Assembly (NCBI RefSeq): GCF_900141745.1 | Contig: NZ_FSRM01000002.1 | Span: forward strand, 2,852,001-2,916,000 | Reading direction: 5' to 3' | Length of the DNA: 64,000 nt | Source of the DNA: Paraburkholderia phenazinium | GTDB taxonomy: Bacteria > Pseudomonadota > Gammaproteobacteria > Burkholderiales > Burkholderiaceae | Shown: piece by piece, positions 42,567-51,612 of the stretch | Numbering within the stretch: position 1 is the first letter of the stretch | Layout: each line of letters begins with the position of its first letter | Notes under the pieces: model-generated | Database searches by the model: none | What the model saw: only the letters and a program-made list of their open reading frames with translations | What the model was told of the DNA's origin: nothing | Position numbers and translations under genes: made by a program

Positions 42567-43301
42567 ATGCATGAAACCGCTACACACTCCCCTGTCTCCG
42601 ACGCACTCGTCGGCTTCGCGACGGCTTCACTGACGAACGCGGCAGCGCCGGCACTAGCCGCTGCACAGCGCGCGCTCGAACAAGCCCGCGCCGCCACCCG
42701 TGGCGCGCTCGCCAGCGAAGCGCAGATTGCCGCGCTACAAGGGGCGCAACCGTCGCCTCAGGACGCACGCACGCGGGCCTGGGCCTATGGCGCCGCGCTC
42801 GCGCGTGTTTCGGCGCCGAGCGTCGCGACGCCAGTACTGGCCGCGGTGCTCGCGTTCGGCGAACGCGGTGGCGCGTCAGACGATGTGCTCGCCACGGCTG
42901 CGGCCATTGGCATCGAAGCGGCGCAGCGCGTGCTGACCGCGCTCGATGACGACGCGTATCGCGCGCGCTGGAACGTGGCTTCGTCGATTGGTGTGCTCGG
43001 CGCCACGCTCGCGATAACGCGTCTGCTGGCACTCGATGCCGTTTGCACACGCAACGCGCTTGGCGTTGCCGCAACCCAGGCGGCCGGGCTAGCCCGCAAT
43101 GCGAACGGGGCCATGGAAGCGCTCGAAACGGGCAAGGCCGCTGCCGATGCGATCGAGGCGGCTCTGTTGGCGAAGCACGGCTTTACCTCCGCGCCGGCGT
43201 CGATCGACGGCCGACGCGGACTGGCGGCGCTGATGGCCTACCGGTTCGATGCAGCTGCAATCATCGACGAGCTGGGCACGCGTTGGATCAGCGCAACCTG
43301 A
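42567..43301 (+). CDS. Truncated MmgE/PrpD-like protein (helical domain only)
   Basis: A 244-residue protein that matches only the all-helical domain of the MmgE/PrpD family: RWNVASSIGVLGATLAITRLL, GVAATQAAGLARNANG and the late GKAAADAIEAALLAKHGFT with an RRGLAALM tail. The TKPYHPG loop of the full-length neighbour is replaced by NGAMEALETG, and the C-terminal lid domain is absent. It starts with ATG after AAGGA, without signs of frameshift. It may form a complex with the upstream full-length protein, or may be a diverged duplicate. Confidence 0.75.
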   Translation: MHETATHSPVSDALVGFATASLTNAAAPALAAAQRALEQARAATRGALASEAQIAALQGAQPSPQDARTRAWAYGAALARVSAPSVATPVLAAVLAFGERGGASDDVLATAAAIGIEAAQRVLTALDDDAYRARWNVASSIGVLGATLAITRLLALDAVCTRNALGVAATQAAGLARNANGAMEALETGKAAADAIEAALLAKHGFTSAPASIDGRRGLAALMAYRFDAAAIIDELGTRWISAT

Positions 43302-43328
43302 GCAATCACGTAGTGTGTTGCTTGTTTA

Positions 43329-43367
43329 GCCTGAGGAGCGGCCGGCATGACCGGGCGCTCCTCAGGC
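43329..43367. terminator. Hairpin between convergent genes, probable bidirectional terminator
   Basis: A perfect 12-base stem GCCTGAGGAGCG (43329-43340) pairs with 43356-43367 around a 15-base loop, 27 bases after the truncated MmgE/PrpD gene and before the convergent esterase end. There is no long T-run, so termination may be inefficient or rely on the strong stem. Confidence 0.6.
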
Positions 43368-43407
43368 GAGCTCGTTCTTTCATCGTGTCACCCATGCAGC
43401 ACCGCCC

Positions 43408-45102
43408 TCACCCACGCACGACACAATTGCGGTCGATGTTGTACTCGTAGGGCGGCAAGCCGTCCAACGCGCTTCGCGCCGTACCGCCCGGATTACGTTC
43501 GACGTGGCTCCGCAGGTCGAGCATCATCGTCGCCCGGCCGGTCGCATCGTACCTCGGCCAGTTCGGCAACGCAGGTGTGTTCGGATCGCCCGTGTGCGCA
43601 AACGCGGTCCACGCACCCATCACGTCGTGTGACAGCCGTTCCAGCTGAGGACCGCTACCCACGAGGCCCTTTGCGGCCTTGATCGTGCCGAACACGAACG
43701 GCACCTCAATGGTGTGCGGCGAATGCAGCACACCGCCCATCACCGGCGTCTTCCAGTCGAACACATAGTCAAAAACCGGTGCCTGCGCCGACTGCAGCTC
43801 GGCGATTCGCGTGGTATTGCGGCGAAACACGTAGTCCGTGCTGACTGCTGCCAGCACGTCTGTTGCTGACGCAGATCCATTCGCGCCACGATACGCGTCG
43901 ATGACGCGCGTGACGCCCGCAGCGTCGATGCGCAGCAGCAGTCCAAGCCGCCGCTCGACAGTCGGCCAGTCGATGGCGAAGTTGTGAGGATCAGCGGCCA
44001 TATACAACGTCATTTCAGTCGCTGCGTTGCCGATCAGCAGCGGCACCGACGCGGACTGCGGCGGCGCATCGGGATCGAATGGATGGCGCATAAAGGTGCG
44101 GGTGTCGAGCACCGGCCGGAACGGATCGCTAACCGCGCGCATCGCGGCGAGCAGCGTATCCACCGGCAGCGCCTGCAACGCGGCAGGATCGGGGCTCGCG
44201 AGACCGAGATGCGCGCACAGTGCCTGCGTCTGCCGCGCCGCCTCCTCCTGCGTGTCGAGGTGCAAGCCGCCGGAGCAGCTTTCAATAACCGCCTTGTGGA
44301 ACAGCCCGTGCGCGGCCGGTAGATCCATCAATGTACCGACCTTAGACGCGCCGCCGGATTGTCCGAAAATCGTCACGTTGTCAGGATCGCCGCCGAATGC
44401 AGCAATGTTCTCGCGCACCCAGCGCAATGCCGCGACGAGATCCAGGATGCCGGCATTGCCTGCATCGGCAAAGCGCTCGTCCGCATCGCCGAGATAGAGG
44501 TAGCCGAACAGGTTCAGACGATGATTGACGGTGACGACTACCACGTCGCCGCGCTGCGCGAGACGCGTGCCGTCGAAGCCCGGTGCGGTGCCGGCGCAAC
44601 CCCACCAGCCGCCTCCGTGCAGCCAGACCATCACCGGCCGTTTGGCCTGCGCGCGTCCGGCAGACGGAGCAAACACGTTCAGGTGCAGGCAGTCTTCGCT
44701 GACCGGCTCGATCGTTGCGTACCACGCACTGAGGGCATCGAGCTTGTCCACGTGCTGCGGCGCGGATGGGCCGAACGTCGTCGCGTCGCGCACACCGCTC
44801 CACGGCTGCAGCGGCTGCGGTGGCAAAAACCGGTTGGCGCCGCCAGTGCTCGCTGCGTAGTGAACCTGTTTGAATACGTCGACGCCATCGACATGCAGGC
44901 CACGCAGACGTCCCGCCGCCGTTTCGACAACCGGCGCCGAGGCTGTCGCTGCCCGCGCCGCGGACATGAACAGCGCAGGCGCGACACTGCCACCCGCCGC
45001 CAGCGCGAGACCCTTCAGGATAGTGCGCCGATCGGGACTGCCCGGCGCTTCGGCCGGGTCGACAGATGCCGGTTCCCGGCGGTCATGGCTGCCTGTTTCC
45101 AT
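43408..45102 (-). CDS. Exported type-B carboxylesterase
   Basis: A 564-residue alpha/beta hydrolase of the carboxylesterase type-B family. A twin-arginine signal (DRRTILKGLALAAGG) precedes the catalytic domain. Visible features are the oxyanion loop VWLHGGGWWG, the nucleophile serine in FGQSGGASKVG, and the histidine in HSPHTIEVPFVFG. It would hydrolyse an ester outside the cytoplasm, releasing an acid or alcohol. A TGTCGACA half-palindrome related to the GntR operators lies about 50 bases upstream, so it probably belongs to the same regulon as the transporter and MmgE/PrpD genes. Confidence 0.87.
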   Translation of the reverse strand: METGSHDRREPASVDPAEAPGSPDRRTILKGLALAAGGSVAPALFMSAARAATASAPVVETAAGRLRGLHVDGVDVFKQVHYAASTGGANRFLPPQPLQPWSGVRDATTFGPSAPQHVDKLDALSAWYATIEPVSEDCLHLNVFAPSAGRAQAKRPVMVWLHGGGWWGCAGTAPGFDGTRLAQRGDVVVVTVNHRLNLFGYLYLGDADERFADAGNAGILDLVAALRWVRENIAAFGGDPDNVTIFGQSGGASKVGTLMDLPAAHGLFHKAVIESCSGGLHLDTQEEAARQTQALCAHLGLASPDPAALQALPVDTLLAAMRAVSDPFRPVLDTRTFMRHPFDPDAPPQSASVPLLIGNAATEMTLYMAADPHNFAIDWPTVERRLGLLLRIDAAGVTRVIDAYRGANGSASATDVLAAVSTDYVFRRNTTRIAELQSAQAPVFDYVFDWKTPVMGGVLHSPHTIEVPFVFGTIKAAKGLVGSGPQLERLSHDVMGAWTAFAHTGDPNTPALPNWPRYDATGRATMMLDLRSHVERNPGGTARSALDGLPPYEYNIDRNCVVRG

Positions 45103-45151
45103 CGCGCGGCTGTCTCCAGGTTCGTGGTCTTTTCAGGCGGCGACTTGTCTC

Positions 45152-45163
45152 AGTGTCGACAAA
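45152..45163. promoter_or_regulatory. Third, imperfect GntR-type operator upstream of the esterase
   Basis: AGTGTCGACAAA shares ten of twelve bases with the AGTGTCGACACT palindromes at 39697 and 39759 and keeps the central TGTCGACA. It lies about 50 bases before the esterase start codon. Confidence 0.55.
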
Positions 45164-45251
45164 TCAGCCGTCTCGAACCAGATTTTAGCGGCGCTTATCA
45201 GGAAATATCAATTAAGTGTATACACCACACCCAGACGCCCAGCCGGTGAGT

Positions 45252-45884
45252 TCAGTCGAACTCCATGCCGCCGTTAGCTCGAAGCTCGGCGAGTCTTCTA
45301 ATCTGTTCCGGCAAAACGCGGCCCTCCGACAACGGCGGCAGTGCGTCGATCGGAAAGAACTCGACGGCATCGGTTTCCACTCCGGAGATGTCACCCGAAG
45401 AGACAATCTTCCCGAGAAACACGAGCTTCCAGATGTGAAAGACAGATGGCGGATGCTTATGCTTCAAGATATCCCACACCGCCAGCAATCGCTCGATGGT
45501 GACCGTATAGCCGCTCTCCTCCCAGACTTCGCGCATGGCGTTCTCGGCCGGCGAGGCGCCGATGTCGGCCCAGCCGCCAGGCAGCGACCAGAGGCCATCT
45601 GAAGCTTCACGCACCAGCAGCACGCGACCGGCGTCGTCGAACACCGCGCAGCGAACGTCGAGCTTCGGATTGGCATAGCCTTCTTCCCGGCTGAAAAGCT
45701 GCGCGACCTCTTCCGTGCTGATGTCGGCCACCTCTGCAAGCTGCGCCTGCGCAATGCCCAGCAATTCCTGATAACGCTCCCTGTCGAAGGCGCCATCCGT
45801 GTAATGCAGGCCGGTCTGGGCGATTGCCAATAAGCGGCGGGCCTGGGTCAAGCGTCGTTGCATGGATTCAGCAAGTGCATTCAT
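45252..45884 (-). CDS. Nudix hydrolase with N-terminal ADPRP-type extension
   Basis: A 210-residue protein. The Nudix box is complete (G at GWADIG, then E in PAEN and REVWEESGY), so a metal-dependent pyrophosphohydrolase is expected. The first 65 residues form a helical extension of the kind found in ADP-ribose-pyrophosphatase-like (NUDIX_N) proteins. Substrates of this group include nucleoside diphosphate sugars and CDP-choline; none can be singled out. The ATG at 45884 follows GGAA by seven bases. It lies alone between the esterase and acdR. Confidence 0.85.
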   Translation of the reverse strand: MNALAESMQRRLTQARRLLAIAQTGLHYTDGAFDRERYQELLGIAQAQLAEVADISTEEVAQLFSREEGYANPKLDVRCAVFDDAGRVLLVREASDGLWSLPGGWADIGASPAENAMREVWEESGYTVTIERLLAVWDILKHKHPPSVFHIWKLVFLGKIVSSGDISGVETDAVEFFPIDALPPLSEGRVLPEQIRRLAELRANGGMEFD

Positions 45885-45956
45885 GGGAGCGTTCCGTATC
45901 TGCGCGATGGATGAAATGCAAAACCTCACTGTAATTCAAACTCCCGCCACTCAGCG

Positions 45957-46466
45957 TTACACAGGCACGCTCGTCGTCGAAAGGATCTCCTTGAGTACAA
46001 CGAACGACCGGATCTGCCGCACGCCCGGAAGATAGAGCAACTGCTCGGCATGCAGCCGGTTGAAACTGTCGCTGTCTTTCGTGCGCACCAGCATGAAGTA
46101 ATCGAATTCGCCGGTCACGACGTGGCACTCCATACAGCCCGACACTTTCTGCGCCGCTTTCTCGAAGTCGGAAAACGACTCCGGTGTCGAGCGGTCCAGC
46201 ACCACGCCGATCATCACGAGCATGCCGGCATCGAGCGCCTTCGCGTCGAGCAATGCCACGACCCCGCGGATCAGCCCCATCTCCTTGAGCCGCTCGACCC
46301 GTCGCAGGCAAGCCGGTGCGCTCAGATTCACTTTGGCCGCCAGCGCCACGTTCGAGACCGACGCGTCGCGCTGCAACTGACGCAGGATGGCCCGGTCGAC
46401 GCGATCGATCTCCGGGCTTGACTGACGGCCCTGCGGCGCAGGGTCACGAAATTTTCTTGCGGGCAT
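45957..46466 (-). CDS. acdR: Lrp/AsnC-family regulator of ACC deaminase (AcdR)
   Basis: A 169-residue Lrp/AsnC protein. The N-terminal helix-turn-helix reads DRAILRQLQRDASVSNVALAAKVNLS followed by ACLRRVERLKEMGLI (quoted in parts), and a RAM/AsnC ligand domain follows with CMECHVVTGEFDYFMLV. It is divergent from acdS, the arrangement known for AcdR, which activates acdS in response to ACC or its complex with AcdB. A TTCGCAA/TTGCGAA inverted repeat lies between them. The gene has no strong ribosome site. Confidence 0.85.
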   Translation of the reverse strand: MPARKFRDPAPQGRQSSPEIDRVDRAILRQLQRDASVSNVALAAKVNLSAPACLRRVERLKEMGLIRGVVALLDAKALDAGMLVMIGVVLDRSTPESFSDFEKAAQKVSGCMECHVVTGEFDYFMLVRTKDSDSFNRLHAEQLLYLPGVRQIRSFVVLKEILSTTSVPV

Positions 46467-46537
46467 GACGGTTCACGAGAAGTAAATGTAGGTCAAAAAT
46501 ACCATTAACCTATTTAAACCCACAAATCATCAATTTA

Positions 46538-46572
46538 TTCGCAACCATGATTCTTGCGAACTTTTCTACTAT
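46538..46572 (+). promoter_or_regulatory. acdS control region: inverted repeat TTCGCAA-N9-TTGCGAA and -10 box
   Basis: A 7-base inverted repeat (46538-46544 and 46554-46560) lies just upstream of TACTAT (46567-46572), the likely -10 box. No acceptable -35 sits at 17 bases, which agrees with a promoter that needs an activator such as AcdR. The whole divergent region is AT-rich. Confidence 0.55.
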
Positions 46573-46625
46573 AGACCTCATTGCAGCATCGGCTGCCGCG
46601 ACCCTCTTTATCACCGGAGACTTGC

Positions 46626-47642
46626 ATGAATCTGAAGAAATTCCCCCGCCATTCCCTCACCTTCGGCCCTACGCCGATCCAGGCACTGCCGCGTCTGAGC
46701 CAGCACCTGGGCGGCAAAGTCGAGCTTTACGCGAAGCGTGAAGACTGCAACAGCGGCCTGGCGTTTGGCGGCAACAAGACCCGCAAGCTCGAGTACCTGA
46801 TTCCCGAAGCGCTGGCGCAAGGCTGCGACACGCTCGTTTCGATCGGCGGCATCCAGTCCAATCAGACTCGCCAGGTCGCCGCGGTCGCCGCCCATCTGGG
46901 TCTGAAATGCGTGCTCGTACAGGAGAACTGGGTCAACTACTCGGACGCGGTGTATGACCGCGTCGGCAACATCCAGATGTCGCGCATCATGGGCGCGGAC
47001 GTGCGTCTCGTCGCCGACGGTTTCGATATCGGCTTTCGCAAGAGCTGGGAAGACGCGCTGGAAAGCGTGCGCGAGGCAGGCGGCAAGCCGTACGCGATTC
47101 CGGCCGGCTGTTCGGACCATCCGCTGGGCGGTCTGGGATTCGTGGGCTTTGCCGAAGAAGTCCGGCAGCAGGAAGCCGAACTGGGCTTCAGGTTCGACTA
47201 CATCGTCGTGTGCTCGGTGACGGGCAGCACGCAAGCGGGCATGGTGGTCGGTTTTGCCGCCGACGGCCGCGCCGATCGCGTGATCGGCATCGATGCTTCA
47301 GCCAAGCCCGCGCAAACGCGCGACCAGATCTTCCGGATTGCGAAGCAAACTGCCGAGAAGGTCGAACTGGGCCGCGACATTGTCGCCCGGGATATCGTTC
47401 TCGATGAACGCTACGGCGGCCCCGAATACGGACTGCCGAACGAAGGGACGATGGAGGCAATTCGCCTGTGCGCCAGGCTCGAAGGCATGTTGACCGATCC
47501 GGTCTACGAAGGCAAATCGATGCAAGGCATGATCGACAAGGTTCGGCTTGGCGAATTCCCGGCCGGATCAAAAGTGCTCTACGCACACCTGGGCGGCGTG
47601 CCGGCGCTGAACGGTTATAGCTTCCTGTTCCGCAACGGTTAA
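46626..47642 (+). CDS. acdS: 1-aminocyclopropane-1-carboxylate (ACC) deaminase
   Basis: A 338-residue PLP enzyme that cleaves ACC, the precursor of plant ethylene, to 2-oxobutanoate and ammonia. The length is that of true AcdS. The PLP lysine K51 (GGNKTRK), S78 (SIGGIQSNQ), Y294, E295 (DPVYEGK) and L322 (AHLGG) are all present; E295 and L322 separate ACC deaminase from D-cysteine desulfhydrase. The ATG at 46626 was chosen because it gives this exact length and numbering. It is divergent from acdR and ends before a strong hairpin. Suggests plant association. Confidence 0.95.
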   Translation: MNLKKFPRHSLTFGPTPIQALPRLSQHLGGKVELYAKREDCNSGLAFGGNKTRKLEYLIPEALAQGCDTLVSIGGIQSNQTRQVAAVAAHLGLKCVLVQENWVNYSDAVYDRVGNIQMSRIMGADVRLVADGFDIGFRKSWEDALESVREAGGKPYAIPAGCSDHPLGGLGFVGFAEEVRQQEAELGFRFDYIVVCSVTGSTQAGMVVGFAADGRADRVIGIDASAKPAQTRDQIFRIAKQTAEKVELGRDIVARDIVLDERYGGPEYGLPNEGTMEAIRLCARLEGMLTDPVYEGKSMQGMIDKVRLGEFPAGSKVLYAHLGGVPALNGYSFLFRNG

Positions 47643-47661
47643 AGGCCGCGCCGCGGTAACG

Positions 47662-47701
47662 AGCGGTCACCCGGCACGGCAAGCGTGTTCGGGTGACCGC
47701 T
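47662..47701 (+). terminator. Hairpin terminator after acdS
   Basis: An 11-base perfect stem AGCGGTCACCC (47662-47672) pairs with GGGTGACCGCT (47691-47701), 20 bases after the acdS stop. The T-run is weak (TGTGGTTGTG), so it may act as a stem-loop or Rho-assisted terminator. Confidence 0.6.
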
Positions 47702-47755
47702 GTGGTTGTGCAGATTCTCGTGCTCTCGTCGTGACATGCCTCAACGGGGACCGTT

Positions 47756-48223
47756 ATGCAATCCAGTGGTGAATCACGCGCTGCGCGCTGGCGTCGCGCA
47801 CCATCCCGGCTCACGCAAGTCTGCATCGTCACCGATAACACCGTCGCCGAGACCTTCGAACAGGCCTTGGCCGCGCGTCTGGAAAGTTCGCCACAAGTGG
47901 CTTTACTGCGCCTCCTCGACCCTGCGGCCGCCCGTGGCGAATGGCTCGTGTCACGCGAGCATGGCACGATCCGGCCGCAGAAGCACGGATCCGCAAATGG
48001 AATTGAACAGGCCCTCGATCCTCTCCCACGCGACAGCAGGCTGTTGCTGTGCTCGCAGGATATGGACGCACTGGATTGGCTCGGCGGCGTCATTGGCCAA
48101 CGGGTTTTCTTCGCCCACTATCGCCCCAGCGCAAATCACGAATTGCAGCTCGGCACCATGATCGGCACGGTGGAAGATGCGCTACGCGCTTCATTGTCCG
48201 AGAAGTGGGGAGACAGTTACTGA
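47756..48223 (+). CDS. Hypothetical protein (155 aa)
   Basis: A soluble 155-residue protein of unknown family, with a central segment PRDSRLLLCSQDMDALDWLGGVIGQ and a GTMIGTVEDALRASLSEKWG end. Composition and a GGGGA nine bases before the ATG support it as a real gene. It has no signal peptide or metal motif. It follows acdS by 113 bases, with a hairpin between them, so it is probably transcribed separately. Confidence 0.6.
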   Translation: MQSSGESRAARWRRAPSRLTQVCIVTDNTVAETFEQALAARLESSPQVALLRLLDPAAARGEWLVSREHGTIRPQKHGSANGIEQALDPLPRDSRLLLCSQDMDALDWLGGVIGQRVFFAHYRPSANHELQLGTMIGTVEDALRASLSEKWGDSY

Positions 48224-48592
48224 TCGGGTTCCGCATAAATAAAATTACCGGAAACTTTCAGAACCGCATCACAACCGCCAACGAAAATCAGACTTGTGGC
48301 GCACTAATATGAGAATTGCTGGCATTCATCGGCCATAAAGCGGTAGCATTTGGCGGGTCAAATGCGGCGTTGGTGTGTGTCGCCAGCATGACAACGGGGT
48401 TCATTCGTCCATCCTGTCCATAGCCTGAACAGGCGGTCTCCTCGCGGAAGACTGCCTGCGGGTCCATTTTGTCGAATGCGAAAAGACGCGGAAACCCAAA
48501 ACGCAACATCCAGGCCAAAGGGTCAAGCACGTGAACACCGGGAGCATCAAATGGCGTTCCCAGTCGGCGAAGAATATGACCAAGGTAGCCCA
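48224..48592. other. Intergenic region before the EAL-HDOD gene
   Basis: About 370 bases. The first 70 bases are AT-rich (for example AAATAAAATTACCGGAAAC) and probably contain a promoter. No convincing gene, hairpin or repeat is seen; open frames crossing it lack coding character. Confidence 0.3.
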
Positions 48593-49795
48593 ATGAAAGC
48601 TGAAGTAGTTGTCGCTCGTCAGCCGATCCTCGACCGGCAGGGCCTTGTCGTCGCGCAGGAATTGTTGTTCCGGGAAGCGGGAGACGATATCGCGCGGATT
48701 CAGGACGGATACTCGGCGACCGCTGCCGTGGTCGAGCGTACGCTGGGCGTGTTGGGTATCGAGTATGTACTCGGCCATGACGACGGTTTCCTGAACTGCA
48801 CCGGCGACTTCCTGTTTTTTGGCGCGGTCGATGTATTGCCGCCGTCGCGCTTCGTGCTCGAAATCCTTGAAGGGACGGGACTGACCGACGAACTGGCCGC
48901 GCGATGCGACGAGTTGCGCCTCGCCGGGTTTCGTATCGCACTCGACGATGTCCGCTCGCTCACGCCTGACATCGAACGATTCCTGCCGCACGTCGATATC
49001 GTCAAGCTCGAGTGGCCGTACCTCGCGCCGGAGGAAGCCGCCTACGCCATCGAGCGTTGCAAGCGCGCCGGAAAGCGGGTGCTGGCCGAAAAGGTCGAAG
49101 AGCGAAGCGACCACGCAGCGGCCTTGCAGGCCGGCTGTGATCTGTTTCAGGGTTATTACTTTGCCAGGCCGCAACTGTTGACGGCCAGCAGAACGCCCTC
49201 GAGATTCGCCGCGGTATTCCGCGTGCTGCAGTTGCTGAGAGAAGAAGCGGACGGCGCGCATCTCGAGGACGCACTCAAGCATGCCCCTGCTCTGGTCATC
49301 CAGTTGCTGCGCCTTGCCAACAATGCGGCCAGACGCCGCTGGAGCCACGCTCCCATCACTTCCATCGGACAGGCCGTTGCCGTTGTCGGCAGTAAGCAGC
49401 TGATGTTGTGGTGCTGCCTGCTGCTGTACGGAAATCCGGCGGATTTGCGCTTCGGCCATAGCCCCCTTGCCCAGCTTGTACAGCATCGGGCTAATTTCAT
49501 GGAGCGCGCAGCAGGCGAACTGACTCCTGAAGACGGCGACTTCCATGAGGCCGCCTGGCTTTGCGGACTTCTTTCGCTCGCCTACATATCGTGCGAGGTC
49601 ACGCCAGAACGGTTTTTTACCGATATCTCCATCGACATCGTCATCGAGGAAGCCATCGTCGAGCATGCGGGTGTGCTGGGCACGCTGCTCACGATTGCCG
49701 AGCATCTCGAGCAAGGACAGTTCGATGCGGCCTTCAGGCAGGGCCGCACGCTTGGCGCAGAGTTCGCCGGCAAGATACCCAGTCTTGCTCTGTGA
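48593..49795 (+). CDS. EAL-HDOD protein with degenerate EAL domain (YuxH/CdgJ-like)
   Basis: About 400 residues. The EAL domain starts VVVARQPILDRQGLVVAQELLFR, where the EAL motif has become ELL; the catalytic DDFGTG is replaced by DDVRSL, so cyclic-di-GMP hydrolysis is unlikely. The C-terminal half is an HDOD domain (LKHAPALVIQLLRLANNAARRR, SIGQAVAVVGSKQL). The family acts in signalling through protein contacts, often in motility control. ATG 48593 follows AAGG and an open upstream extension was rejected. Confidence 0.85.
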   Translation: MKAEVVVARQPILDRQGLVVAQELLFREAGDDIARIQDGYSATAAVVERTLGVLGIEYVLGHDDGFLNCTGDFLFFGAVDVLPPSRFVLEILEGTGLTDELAARCDELRLAGFRIALDDVRSLTPDIERFLPHVDIVKLEWPYLAPEEAAYAIERCKRAGKRVLAEKVEERSDHAAALQAGCDLFQGYYFARPQLLTASRTPSRFAAVFRVLQLLREEADGAHLEDALKHAPALVIQLLRLANNAARRRWSHAPITSIGQAVAVVGSKQLMLWCCLLLYGNPADLRFGHSPLAQLVQHRANFMERAAGELTPEDGDFHEAAWLCGLLSLAYISCEVTPERFFTDISIDIVIEEAIVEHAGVLGTLLTIAEHLEQGQFDAAFRQGRTLGAEFAGKIPSLAL

Positions 49796-49848
49796 CGACG
49801 CACGGCCAGCGTGCTATATGCCGGCCGGTTCTCAACTCGACGCATCGG

Positions 49849-51354
49849 TCAAGCCGCGACGGCCGCCTCGCGCTCCACTGTCCCTGCCTCCACGTAATCC
49901 TCAGCGTCGACGTCATAGCCCGACGGCTCCCAGCGGATCGCCAGCAGCACGAGCAACGAAGTCAGCGGCGCGACTGCAATCACCCAGAACACCTTCGTGC
50001 CGAGCGCTGCAGCGAGAACCGGGAACAGAAACAGCGAAATCGTCGATGCGGAGCGCACCAGCGTCTGATTGAAGCCCACCCCGATGCCGCGTAACGAAGT
50101 CGGATAGCTCAGCGACGCATACGTCATCGAATGCGAACCCGGGCCGAAGCCTTGCCCAAACAGATAGCCACCGAGCAACAGGATTGCCAGCACGACGAGC
50201 GCACCGCTGCTGGGCTTGCCGATCAGCGCAAGGCCGATCAACGACGCGAACTGCAGCGAATGCCCTAGCACCGTCATCTTCCATGCGCCCACGGTCGGCG
50301 CGGTACGCACCCCAATCAATCCGCCGACAAATGCAAATGCCAGATTCAGTGTCAACGCGGCGACGATCGTCGTCAGCGGGCCTTGATGAAAGAAGCTGGC
50401 GATGATCACCGGCAAGCCGAAGATGATCGCGTTATAGCCGAACGAAGAAGCGGCGCCGATCGTCGCGGCGAGAATCGTGCGGCTACGGTAGGTCGAATTG
50501 AACAGCACACCGTAATTGCGCCACGACGCCGCGCGCGGCGCCTTGACCGGCACCTGGCTGCGTTCCACCACGGCGTCGACGCCATACGAGCGCTTGAGAA
50601 TGCGCGCGGCCTCCTCGAGATCACCCTGGTTCGCCGCCCAGACGGGCGACTCGCTGATGTAGCGGCTGCGCACCAGAATGATGACGATGGCGGGCACTGC
50701 GCCGAAGGCGAGCGTCAGGCGCCACAGCCAGCCCAACTGATGCTCGGGGAGAATCGCATACAGGCCGAGAATCAGCAGATAGCAGGTACTGGTGGCCGCA
50801 TACCACGCAGGGCACCACGCGGCCACGCTGGCGGCCTTGTTGCCTTTGCCCGCCACACGCGAAAACTCCGCGAGAAACGCCATCGCCACCGGCAGATCGA
50901 GGCCGACACCGAAGCCCATCAGAAAGCGCGCCCCGCCGAGCACCCACGCATTCGGCGCAAGACCGGCGGCGATCGCCGCGACCACGAAGAACAGCATGTC
51001 GGCCATGAAGACGCGGTAACGTCCAATACGGTCGGTCAGATACCCGCCGAACAGCGCGCCGAGAATGGCGCCAAACGTGATCGCCGATGAAACGAAGCCT
51101 ACCTGTACCGGCGAAAGTGAAAACTGGCGCGCGATGTCCTTGATGCCGTAAGCGAGCGAGGTCAGATCGTAGGCATCCAGAAAGACCCCGCCGAGCGCGA
51201 TCGCAATCACGATGCGCGCATTGCTGCCTTTCGCAGCGCCCGCGTTGACGATGCGCGAGACGTCCTGCGCGGAACGGATGATGGCGGTGCGGGAAACGCT
51301 TCCCGCCTGCACGGAGGCGTCGACAGGTGTCGAAGGAACGGCAACGGTGGACAT
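49849..51354 (-). CDS. MFS transporter (sugar/organic solute symporter type)
   Basis: About 501 residues with 12 hydrophobic segments, the loop motif GGYLTDRIGRYRVF and the second-half sequence YPTSLRGIGVG before the tenth segment. It resembles the AAHS or sugar porter branches of the family. ATG 51354 (MSTVAVPS) is favoured; an upstream start at 51399 is less likely. It is divergent from a nitroreductase gene and near organosulfur genes, so it may import a sulfur- or nitrogen-containing organic compound, but the substrate is unknown. Confidence 0.83.
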   Translation of the reverse strand: MSTVAVPSTPVDASVQAGSVSRTAIIRSAQDVSRIVNAGAAKGSNARIVIAIALGGVFLDAYDLTSLAYGIKDIARQFSLSPVQVGFVSSAITFGAILGALFGGYLTDRIGRYRVFMADMLFFVVAAIAAGLAPNAWVLGGARFLMGFGVGLDLPVAMAFLAEFSRVAGKGNKAASVAAWCPAWYAATSTCYLLILGLYAILPEHQLGWLWRLTLAFGAVPAIVIILVRSRYISESPVWAANQGDLEEAARILKRSYGVDAVVERSQVPVKAPRAASWRNYGVLFNSTYRSRTILAATIGAASSFGYNAIIFGLPVIIASFFHQGPLTTIVAALTLNLAFAFVGGLIGVRTAPTVGAWKMTVLGHSLQFASLIGLALIGKPSSGALVVLAILLLGGYLFGQGFGPGSHSMTYASLSYPTSLRGIGVGFNQTLVRSASTISLFLFPVLAAALGTKVFWVIAVAPLTSLLVLLAIRWEPSGYDVDAEDYVEAGTVEREAAVAA

Positions 51355-51612
51355 GAGATCGGATTTCGCACGAGTAGCTAAGCGCCCCATGGTAGCCATG
51401 CGGCCTGCATCGGCAAAACGACGAATTTACATAAGCAAATCTGCGCCACTCTGGTTTGCATCGTCTCGCGCAGAATCGGGTATAAATGCTCTATGCGCCT
51501 CGTCGAGCCTTCAAGGCGTGGAGTTTGCAGCCCCCAGCTCTGGCTGGAATCGTCCGCGCGGCAGCAGCGCGCGCGGTCACCGGCCAGCCCTCGTTTCTTT
51601 CTGGATCAAGAC

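Noticed and set aside
41003..42697. 564-codon minus-strand frame opposite the MmgE/PrpD gene
   Set aside because: Antisense to a well-supported gene; Arg-rich translation.
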